A stretch of DNA of 64,000 bases, from assembly GCF_018603435.1 (NCBI RefSeq), contig NZ_CP075682.1:4092001-4156000 (forward strand), given 5' to 3'. A program made the translations under genes and the position numbers. The stretch comes from Chryseobacterium sp. ZHDP1. Its GTDB lineage: Bacteria; Bacteroidota; Bacteroidia; Flavobacteriales; Weeksellaceae. Below, one piece after another: positions 33,748-40,895 of the stretch. The stretch's first letter is position 1, and every line of letters starts with the position of its first letter. The notes below the pieces were generated by a model. That model made no database searches and was not told where the DNA came from. It saw nothing but the letters and a program-made list of their open reading frames with translations.

Positions 33748-35601
33748 ATGAAAAACTTTTTAGACCAGAATATCTCTCATGAGTCGCTTAAAATATTATT
33801 CAGTCAGGCTCCGGTAGCGATGTCTTTGCTGATGGGGGAGGATTTTATTATCAGTAATGCCAATCAGCAGATTCTTGAACTCTGGGGAAGAGATGCATCC
33901 GTAATAGGAAAAAAGCTTGAAGAGGTGCTTCCTGAAATAAGATCTCAGGGACTTTTTGAAATATTAAACAGCGTTTTCACGACCGGAGAAGTTTTTAAAG
34001 GCAATAAATGGTCGGTTTTTTTAGAGAAATTCGGAAATTACGAAGAACACTTTTTTAATTTCATTTATGCTCCTGTGTATAATGAGGATCATAAAGTTAT
34101 CGGAGTAAGTGTTGTAGCCATAGAGGTTACGGATCATGTTATTTCGGAGCAGAAACTTTTGGAAAGCGAATACCGTTTTGAAGATCTTATCAGGCAGTCA
34201 GATTATTCCACCGCGATCTATCGTTCAGAAGATTTATATATAGAGCTTGCCAACGACAAAATGCTGAGAACATGGGGTAAAGATGCTTCCGTCATCGGAA
34301 TGAAACTTGAAGATGCACTTCCTGAACTGGAAGGTCAGCCATTTGTAGGATTATTAAAAGACATTTTCAAAACAGGAAAAACCTACTCCGCAACAGAAGA
34401 TCGTGCAGATCTTGTAGTAGATGGCAAACTTCAGACTTTTTACTATAACTTTTCTTACAAACCTCTGAAAAACTCCAGTGGGGAAGTATATGCGATCCTT
34501 AATATGGCAGTGAATGTCACAGATCTTGTGAAAGCCAGAAAAGAAGTACAGGAAAGCGAGAAAAAATACAGAGATCTTGCAGACTCTATGCCTCAGTTTG
34601 TATGGACCAGTGACAAACGGGGTAAAATAACCTATATGAACGACAATTGGTACAAATACATGAAGTTCAAAAAGGAAGAAGATGCCAATGAAGCCATTAA
34701 AAATATCATAAGACCCGAAGTTTATCCGAATATTATAAAAATCTGGGAAGAAAGTGTAAATACAGGAAAACCCTTCGAAGTAGAATATGAATTTTCGGAT
34801 CCGGATAATCCTGAAGTTTACCGTTGGTTTCTGGGAAGAGCTGTTCCCAATCTGGATTCGGAGGGAGAAATACAGCAGTGGATCGGAACTTTTACCGATA
34901 TAGATGATTTTAAACAATTGCAGAACCAAAAAGATAATTTTCTGGGCATTGCCAGTCACGAACTCAAAACTCCGCTTACCAGCCTGAAACTTTACACCCA
35001 GTTTATAGGGATGAACCTTAATAAACAGGGCGATTACAAAAATGCTGAAGTAGCAAAAAGAATGAACGATCAGATTGAGAAACTCACAGAACTCGTTAAT
35101 GATCTTCTGGATGTTACCAAAATTCAGAAAGGACAAATCCAGCTTAATGAATCTGATTTTGATTTTGATCAGCTCGTGGAAGATATTGTTATAGAACAGC
35201 AGATGACGGCAAGACACAAAATTATCTTCAATAAAAGCAATATCGGAAAGGTAACCGCAGACAGGCACCGTATTTCTCAGGTGATGAGCAACCTGATCAG
35301 CAATGCCATCAAATATTCTCCTGATGCAGATGAAGTGATTGTTTCTACTCAGGTGAAAGATAATATGATAAAATTCAGTGTAAAAGATTTCGGGATCGGG
35401 ATTCCGGAAGATAAACAGCATAAGGTTTTCGAGCAGTATTACCGTGTGAGCGGAACAAAAGAACATACCTTTCCGGGGCTGGGATTAGGACTTTACATCT
35501 CCTCAGAAATCATCAAAAGGACGGGAGGAAAAATTTATGTTCACTCCGTAGAAGGAAAGGGGTCTGATTTTTGCTTCGAAATACCTAAAATTAAAATATA
35601 A
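33748..35601 (+). CDS. cytoplasmic PAS-domain sensor histidine kinase
   Basis: 617 residues, no transmembrane segment. Three PAS domains follow one another (about 10-130, 140-265, 270-390). The first two are similar to each other, sharing the W-G-(R/K)-D-A-S-V-I-G pattern at 46-54 and 176-184. HisKA with His404 (GIASHELKTPLT) follows, then the HATPase with N box (VMSNLISNAIKYS), DFGIGIPED and GLGLGLYISSEI. It senses a soluble or intracellular cue. The single-domain response regulator gene begins 3 bases after its stop, so the two form one signalling unit. Confidence 0.92.
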   Translation: MKNFLDQNISHESLKILFSQAPVAMSLLMGEDFIISNANQQILELWGRDASVIGKKLEEVLPEIRSQGLFEILNSVFTTGEVFKGNKWSVFLEKFGNYEEHFFNFIYAPVYNEDHKVIGVSVVAIEVTDHVISEQKLLESEYRFEDLIRQSDYSTAIYRSEDLYIELANDKMLRTWGKDASVIGMKLEDALPELEGQPFVGLLKDIFKTGKTYSATEDRADLVVDGKLQTFYYNFSYKPLKNSSGEVYAILNMAVNVTDLVKARKEVQESEKKYRDLADSMPQFVWTSDKRGKITYMNDNWYKYMKFKKEEDANEAIKNIIRPEVYPNIIKIWEESVNTGKPFEVEYEFSDPDNPEVYRWFLGRAVPNLDSEGEIQQWIGTFTDIDDFKQLQNQKDNFLGIASHELKTPLTSLKLYTQFIGMNLNKQGDYKNAEVAKRMNDQIEKLTELVNDLLDVTKIQKGQIQLNESDFDFDQLVEDIVIEQQMTARHKIIFNKSNIGKVTADRHRISQVMSNLISNAIKYSPDADEVIVSTQVKDNMIKFSVKDFGIGIPEDKQHKVFEQYYRVSGTKEHTFPGLGLGLYISSEIIKRTGGKIYVHSVEGKGSDFCFEIPKIKI

Positions 35602-35604
35602 AAC

Positions 35605-35967
35605 ATGTCTACACAAATTTTAGTCTTGGATGATAGTCCTGCAATTGTTGATTCTATTGAAATGATGATGGAGCTAGAAGGACTTACCGTTTCCAAGTTC
35701 TATAAAGGATCGGATATGCTGGATGCACTGAATACACAGCCAAAACCGGATGTTATCCTCATGGATATGTGGCTTTCCGGAGAAGACGGAAGAGATATCT
35801 GCAGAACCATAAGAGCCGATGAAAATTTAAAAGATATTCCGGTGCTTATCATGTCCGCAAGCCGAGGACTGGAGCAGTCTGCTCTTGATGCAGGAGCCAA
35901 CGATTTTATCGCAAAACCTTTTGATATGGGAGACATGATTTCCCGCGTGAGAACGTATATCAAATAA
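35605..35967 (+). CDS. single-domain response regulator (CheY-like)
   Basis: 120 residues, a receiver domain only. Asp9/Asp10 form the acidic pocket, Asp54 (LMDMWLSGEDG) is the phospho-acceptor, Ser84 and Lys104 (AKPFD) complete the site. With no output domain it must act through a partner protein or as a phosphate relay. It is co-transcribed with the PAS kinase. Confidence 0.92.
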   Translation: MSTQILVLDDSPAIVDSIEMMMELEGLTVSKFYKGSDMLDALNTQPKPDVILMDMWLSGEDGRDICRTIRADENLKDIPVLIMSASRGLEQSALDAGANDFIAKPFDMGDMISRVRTYIK

Positions 35968-35968
35968 A

Positions 35969-36341
35969 ATGAAGCTTCTGTTTTCGTTTCTTTTATTGTC
36001 TTTTTTTATTGTGGGATTTTCCCAAGCAACAAAAAGGCAATAAATAGGAACTTACCAGAAAAAAGCTCTTAATGCAAATTATGAGAACATTTCCGATGAA
36101 GAAAAGTTTTATTATATTTCCCCTTCAATCACAAAAAAAATTAGTAATAACCGAGGATAACACTTCTTCGGAACCCAAAGATGACTTTAATATACTAGAG
36201 TTGGTATTTTTTAACGAAATCAACAATAAGGTGATTGTTCGATTCATTTATAATGAAAAATATAATGAGGCGTATTCTAAAACCTATCAATATAAAAACA
36301 TGGAATGGAAATTAATTGAAAAGCCTATTGAGAATGAATAA
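35969..36341 (+). pseudogene. broken gene for a small secreted protein
   Basis: The frame opens one base after the response regulator stop with a good signal peptide (MKLLFSFLLLSFFIVGFSQ). It hits a TAA at 36041-36043, reads on in the same frame through IGTYQKKALNANYENISDEE to another stop near 36160, and then continues in a second frame as EDNTSSEPKDDFNILELVFF...KPIENE to 36341. So there is one nonsense mutation and one frameshift. The C-terminal part (YQYKNMEWKLIEKP) resembles the end of the neighbouring split gene (YEYNGKIWNKVNR), suggesting the two were paralogues. Product unknown. Confidence 0.7.
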
Positions 36342-36828
36342 ATTAACTATTTTGCTCTGTTTTGTTTTACAGTTGTCTTTATTTCATGCTCAAGAAATTA
36401 AAGACGATTTAATAGATACAGACCAAGATGGAATCTTGGATAAATATGATGCTTGTCCCACAATTCCTGGAACCACAGATTATAACGGATGTCCGAAACC
36501 TTATCAACGAGATTGTAAAGCTGAAGAAAGAAAAGACAGTCTTGAAATGATTAAATTAAGAGCTGACTACAAAGATATTGATAAAATTTACAATAAGCTT
36601 AGCCGGAAAATCTTAGAGCCGATTAATAAATATAATCTAAAAAATATCAGGCTTCACATTGATCTTATTCATTGGGGTCCTATGGATATAGTAGGTGATG
36701 GTTGCGCTCCAAACTGGGAATATGATAAGTCAAATTATTTAACAACTAAATTTTGGAATAAATCAACATTAGAATATTTTTATAACAGGAATAATATTAA
36801 CGGGATCTCTTTTTCTACAGGTAATGTA
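36334..36828 (+). pseudogene. 5' part of a secreted-protein gene split by an insertion sequence
   Basis: 165 codons before the insertion. It has a signal peptide (MNKLTILLCFVLQLSLFHAQ) and one calcium-binding thrombospondin type 3-like repeat (DTDQDGILDKYDACPTIPGT). A region without recognised motif follows up to SFSTGNV. It overlaps the end of the preceding pseudogene by 8 bases. Reading through the element border adds VLKNSW-type residues and a stop. Joined to 38082-38357 it gives an uninterrupted 256-residue protein of unknown function. Confidence 0.8.
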
Positions 36829-37015
36829 CTGAAAAATAGTTGGTGAAATTCAGGATATATTTTAATAAATTATGGATGTTAATCCGAAGAGGACAAAAGC
36901 ACTGGTGGAGATCAACTTTTCAGCAATAGGATTAATGTTCAAAACGATAGTTTTAAGGTGAGGTTTCCCTCACCTTTTCGTTTATTATCGGATGAACCTT
37001 ATGGCTAAAAAAACT

Positions 37016-37978
37016 CTATTTTTCGTTAGAAAAATAAATATACCATTTGATGAAATTGATTCGGTTTTTCAATGTGAGACCTCTGTGCAGGTCGAGATGA
37101 TTTTTTAAATGGCTGAAATATCCCTCAATACCATTGGTTGTTTTAGGAATATTGGGATTTTCCAGATAATGAAACATATTGGGCAATGCCCGTTTTATAG
37201 TAAAATACGATCGTCTGATAAGCTTGTGGGTATACCAGTATCTTTCGGTTTCAAGATTAATTGTTTTTTCATTAATATAATCCTGATGTCTCAAATACCA
37301 GTCGTTGAGTTCATTTTTCCACCAGATTTTATCGTTTTGTGTTTTAATTTTCAGTAATAATAAAACGTGTTTTCGAAGTTCCTGACCGGCAATGTGTTTA
37401 GGAAACTTTGTGAGCCAGATCAGGCACATTCTCTGAATATGAACCAGACATCTCTGAGTAATGATGTCTCCATCAGATTTATTTATGGCTTTCAAAACGC
37501 TTTTATGTCCATCTGTAGTAATGCTTTCCAGCTTTACGCCCAGCCGTAAAAGATTGTTTAAATCTTCCCTGATTTCTTCATAATGTTCTCCATCGGTAAA
37601 ACGGATAAGCTGTGTATATCCATCAAAATCATCCTGATAAGCAATTAAACAGAACTGAGCAAAATAAGTTGCATCCATTCTTAAATTCACCTTTTCCCGT
37701 TTGATGATCTTTAAGGTAGGAGACTGCTCTAAAATGGTATAAAATGTTTTCTGCAAAGTATCTTTCGAATAACCGCTGTCTCTGCAAAGCGTTTTGTAGG
37801 TCTGCCTTTCCAATACCCATTTTTTGAACCAGATAAAACGATTTTTAATTCTCTGCTCCGTTCTGTTTTGAGTAAATAAAATCCCGCAATTTTTACATTT
37901 AAATCTTTGCTTTCCCCCTTGTTTTCCCCAACGAATTACCTCCAGGCTTGAACAAGACCAACAACGTTTTTTTGCCAT
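37016..37978 (-). CDS. zinc-ribbon DDE transposase (IS256-like, MULE type)
   Basis: 320 residues. The N-terminal zinc ribbon has CWSC (6-9) and CKNC (28-31). An HTH-like region follows (ETLCRDSGYSKDTL-type pattern around 58-75). The catalytic triad of a MULE/IS256-like nuclease is visible: Asp in LRMDATYF, Asp in ITTDGHKS, Glu in NGIEGYFSHLK, with RCLVHIQRM between the second and third. I believe this is the group annotated as IS256 variants with a zinc-binding N-terminus, though the 2-bp TA duplication is unusual for IS256. The frame is intact, so the element may be mobile. Confidence 0.88.
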   Translation of the reverse strand: MAKKRCWSCSSLEVIRWGKQGGKQRFKCKNCGILFTQNRTEQRIKNRFIWFKKWVLERQTYKTLCRDSGYSKDTLQKTFYTILEQSPTLKIIKREKVNLRMDATYFAQFCLIAYQDDFDGYTQLIRFTDGEHYEEIREDLNNLLRLGVKLESITTDGHKSVLKAINKSDGDIITQRCLVHIQRMCLIWLTKFPKHIAGQELRKHVLLLLKIKTQNDKIWWKNELNDWYLRHQDYINEKTINLETERYWYTHKLIRRSYFTIKRALPNMFHYLENPNIPKTTNGIEGYFSHLKNHLDLHRGLTLKNRINFIKWYIYFSNEK

Positions 37979-37994
37979 TTTTCAGACAAAGAAA

Positions 37995-38024
37995 AAGTTT
38001 TATGAAACACGTTTCATAAAACTT
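37995..38024. repeat. perfect palindrome upstream of the transposase
   Basis: Two 14-base arms (AAGTTTTATGAAAC and its complement) separated by AC. It starts 17 bases upstream of the transposase ATG, inside the element. It could bind the transposase or fold in the leader to limit its translation. Confidence 0.75.
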
Positions 38025-38079
38025 CCTCCAAGCAGCCTAACAATGAGGTTTTGATAGGATTCTACCAACTATTTTTCAG

Positions 38080-38357
38080 TATTATGCCTTTCTACAAAAA
38101 TTCCGGAGCAGGTATTTCCCGATTTACAAGAATTTTTAGATCCTCCTTTGTATGATTATTTGGTAAAATATTCCAAAAAAAATGAGTCCAATATTTTTAT
38201 TTTAAAAGACAGTAAAAAACAAAATATTTTAGTTGTCGTAAAAATTCGCTTTCAAAACCCTTATAAACTTAATGTCTCAATCACAGACAGCAATCGTTTT
38301 AACATGGATACCACATACGAATACAACGGCAAAATCTGGAATAAGGTGAATAGATAA
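38080..38357 (+). pseudogene. 3' part of the split secreted-protein gene
   Basis: The first two bases are the duplicated TA; the coding part resumes at 38082 in exactly the frame left open at 36828. It encodes 91 residues beginning LCLSTKIPEQVFPDLQEFL and ending YEYNGKIWNKVNR. The frame has no internal stop, which points to a recent insertion. No domain recognised. Confidence 0.8.
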
Positions 38358-38397
38358 ATGCTGTTTTATTAAAATTTGAATTCTCCATATAATACAC

Positions 38398-38405
38398 TAA
38401 TTTTG
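38398..38405 (+). promoter_or_regulatory. promoter -7 box TAATTTTG of the helicase gene
   Basis: Exact TAnnTTTG match, 23 bases upstream of the ATG at 38429. It overlaps an alternative GTG start at 38405 and argues against it. Confidence 0.6.
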
Positions 38406-38428
38406 TGTTCCCAAAAATTTTTTGCAGC

Positions 38429-40762
38429 ATGGAGGATTATCTGAAAGGACTTAATGAATCACAATTTGAAGCCGTTACTACATTACAGGGACCATTAATG
38501 GTTCTTGCAGGAGCGGGTTCCGGAAAAACGCGTGTACTTACCATGCGTATTGCCCATCTCATTACCAACGGAATTGATCCTTTCAATATTCTGGCGCTTA
38601 CCTTTACCAATAAGGCGGCAAAAGAAATGAAAGAACGTATTGCAAAAGTAGTGGGACAAAGCAATGCAAGAAGTCTCTGGATGGGAACTTTCCACTCTGT
38701 TTTTGCAAGAATTCTGAGAAATGAGGCATATTATCTCGGCTATCCTTCCAATTTTACCATTTACGATCAGCAGGACGCATTAAATGTCATCAAAAAAGTG
38801 TTGAAAGACATGAATATTGATGCCGATCTGTATAAACCCAAAAAAGTTCAGGCAAGAATTTCGACCTATAAAAACAACCTCATCACCGTAAAAGCTTATT
38901 TCAACAATCCTGAGTTGATGGAAGCCGATGAAAAAGCCAATATGAAATTCATCGGGCAGATCTACCAGCGGTATGTAGAGCAGTGCTTCAAAAACGGATC
39001 GATGGATTTTGACGATTTGCTGTTAAAAACCAACGAATTGTTAACCCGTTTCCCTGAAGTGTTAGCAAAATATCAGGACAGATTCAGATACATTCTTGTG
39101 GATGAGTATCAGGATACGAACCATTCTCAGTATCTTATCGTTAAAGCTTTAGCCTCAAAATTTGAAAATATTTGTGTTGTGGGAGATGATGCACAGTCAA
39201 TCTATTCCTTCCGTGGCGCGAATATCTACAATATTTTGAACTTTAAAAAAGACTATCCGGATGCAATGACGGTTGCTTTGGAGCAGAATTACCGTTCTAC
39301 CCAGAATATTGTAAATGCTGCAAATGTAGTGATCGCGAAAAACCTTCAGCAGTTCAAGAAAAATGTTTTCAGCGAAAATGAAGAAGGAGAGAAAATCAAA
39401 GTATACCGTTCTCTTTCCGATGCCGATGAAGCGAATTTCGTAGCCGGAAACATCTGGGAAACCAGAAACCGTGAGCAGAGAAAATACAGCGATTTTGCCA
39501 TTTTATACAGAACCAACTCTCAGACGCGTGCTTTTGAAGATGCGCTGAGAAGAAAAAATATTCCTTACAAAGTCTACGGAGGCCTCTCTTTCTACCAGAG
39601 AAAAGAAGTGAAAGATCTCATCGCTTATCTGAGACTTTTAGTCAATGAAAACGATTCTGAAGCGTTGATGAGAATCATCAACTATCCGGTAAGAGGAATT
39701 GGAGAAACCACCCAGAATAAATTGGTTGTTTTTGCAGATGCACAGAATGTTGCCGTTTCAAAAGTTTTGGATAATTTACCGATGTATGCGCCACATTTAG
39801 GCTTAAACAACGGTGTTTTAAACAAACTGAACGACTTCTGGTCGATGATCAAAGCATTTCAGGTACTGCTGAAAACGGAAACAGCATACAGCGTTGCGAT
39901 GGAAGTGGCGAAACGAAGCGGACTGATTAAATTTTTAAAAGACGATCAGACTCCCGAAGGAATTTCCCGTGTAGAAAACGTTCAGGAATTAATGAACTCA
40001 ATGCAGGGTTTCATTGAAGAACAGATGCAGTTGGAAGACGGAGATCCGAGCTTACCGAATTTCCTTGAAAACATTGCCCTTTCTGCCGATACGCAGGATA
40101 AAAACAATGAAGAGGATATGGTTTCGCTAATGACGATTCACCTTTCAAAAGGTCTTGAATTTCCGGTTGTACATTTGGTAGGGCTTGAAGAAAACCTTTT
40201 CCCGAGCTTTATGAGTTCTTCCACAAGAGAAGATCTGGAAGAAGAGAGACGTCTCTTCTATGTTGCTTTAACGAGAGCCGAAAAGCAGGTGTTTTTCTCT
40301 TATGCCGTTTCACGTTTCCAGTGGGGGAAAATTACCGATGCGGAACCTTCAAGATTTTTAAGTGAAATTGATGAAGAATATATCGAATTTGTAAATCCTG
40401 CGATTGAAAAACGTTTTATCAACAATTCCGGCATCAAATCCAATATTTTCGATGAGCATCCTTCCGAAATGAGAAGTTTCAAAAAAGTGGAAAAGAAAAC
40501 CATCGAAAGAAGCGACAGCTCAAAACCGATTGCAGAACCACGCAAACTGAAACCTGTAAGTACCGCAAAAATTATCAATCCGAGCGGAGCTTCTTCTCAG
40601 GATATTGAAGTGGGTGATAAGGTAAGACACGACCGTTTCGGAATCGGAGAAGTGACTTTCCTCGACGGAACAGATCCTCAGAATATCAAAGCCAAAGTAG
40701 TCTTCCAGCATGAAGGCGAGAAAAATCTTATCCTGAAATACGCGAAACTCACTAAAATCTAA
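38429..40762 (+). CDS. UvrD/PcrA-family ATP-dependent DNA helicase
   Basis: 777 residues. The superfamily 1 motifs run in order: Q motif LNESQFEAV, Walker A AGAGSGKT (27-34), TFTNKAAKEM, GTFHS, Walker B DEYQDTN, DDAQSIYSFRGA, QNYRST, LSKGLEFP and VALTRAEKQ. A C-terminal extension ends with a Tudor-like domain (VGDKVRHDRFGIGEVTFLDG) that in PcrA binds RNA polymerase. It translocates 3' to 5' on DNA in repair and replication restart. Start chosen from the promoter box. Confidence 0.95.
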   Translation: MEDYLKGLNESQFEAVTTLQGPLMVLAGAGSGKTRVLTMRIAHLITNGIDPFNILALTFTNKAAKEMKERIAKVVGQSNARSLWMGTFHSVFARILRNEAYYLGYPSNFTIYDQQDALNVIKKVLKDMNIDADLYKPKKVQARISTYKNNLITVKAYFNNPELMEADEKANMKFIGQIYQRYVEQCFKNGSMDFDDLLLKTNELLTRFPEVLAKYQDRFRYILVDEYQDTNHSQYLIVKALASKFENICVVGDDAQSIYSFRGANIYNILNFKKDYPDAMTVALEQNYRSTQNIVNAANVVIAKNLQQFKKNVFSENEEGEKIKVYRSLSDADEANFVAGNIWETRNREQRKYSDFAILYRTNSQTRAFEDALRRKNIPYKVYGGLSFYQRKEVKDLIAYLRLLVNENDSEALMRIINYPVRGIGETTQNKLVVFADAQNVAVSKVLDNLPMYAPHLGLNNGVLNKLNDFWSMIKAFQVLLKTETAYSVAMEVAKRSGLIKFLKDDQTPEGISRVENVQELMNSMQGFIEEQMQLEDGDPSLPNFLENIALSADTQDKNNEEDMVSLMTIHLSKGLEFPVVHLVGLEENLFPSFMSSSTREDLEEERRLFYVALTRAEKQVFFSYAVSRFQWGKITDAEPSRFLSEIDEEYIEFVNPAIEKRFINNSGIKSNIFDEHPSEMRSFKKVEKKTIERSDSSKPIAEPRKLKPVSTAKIINPSGASSQDIEVGDKVRHDRFGIGEVTFLDGTDPQNIKAKVVFQHEGEKNLILKYAKLTKI

Positions 40763-40830
40763 AATTCATTTCAACTTTAAAAAATAGAAGATGACAATAT
40801 TCATTTTCTGAATTCTTTTAGTCTATTAAT

Positions 40831-40861
40831 TTTGTGGACTAATAAATATAATTTACATTTG
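40831..40861 (+). promoter_or_regulatory. promoter of the first TonB-dependent receptor, TTTG-N19-TACATTTG
   Basis: The -33 TTTG (40831-40834) and -7 box TACATTTG (40854-40861) are 19 bases apart, one of the best matches in the window. A TTAGTC/GACTAA inverted repeat (40818-40823, 40837-40842) brackets the -33 element. GAGG 6 bases before the ATG is one of the few Shine-Dalgarno-like sequences here. Confidence 0.7.
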
Positions 40862-40895
40862 CACTTTTAAAACATGAATTTAAAGTGAGGAATGT

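Larger units (their letters stand above)
36829..38079 (-). mobile_element. 1251-bp insertion sequence with zinc-ribbon DDE transposase
   Basis: The ends are 16-bp perfect inverted repeats, CTGAAAAATAGTTGGT (36829-36844) and ACCAACTATTTTTCAG (38064-38079), with weaker similarity for about 7 bases more. Each is flanked by TA, the apparent 2-bp target duplication. The transposase is the only gene. Between its stop and the left end (36847-37015) there is a terminator-like dyad AAGGTGAGG/CCTCACCTT (36953-36974). The element sits inside a secreted-protein gene. Confidence 0.88.

Noticed and set aside
34354..35466. Open frame of 370 codons on the minus strand
   Set aside because: It mirrors the histidine kinase gene in full, shows no motif and is rich in Phe and Ile as expected for a reverse reading of that gene.
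36883..37005. Forty-odd open codons following the first pseudogene fragment in the same frame
   Set aside because: The stretch lies inside the insertion sequence (between its left end and the transposase stop) and is closed off by TGA and TAA; an open run of this length is expected by chance.
37016..37978. Assignment of the transposase to the IS1595 family because of its zinc ribbon
   Set aside because: The catalytic region has the MULE-type pattern (MDAT, TTDGHKS, CLVHIQR, GIEG) and not the IS1595 signature, so an IS256-like assignment is preferred.
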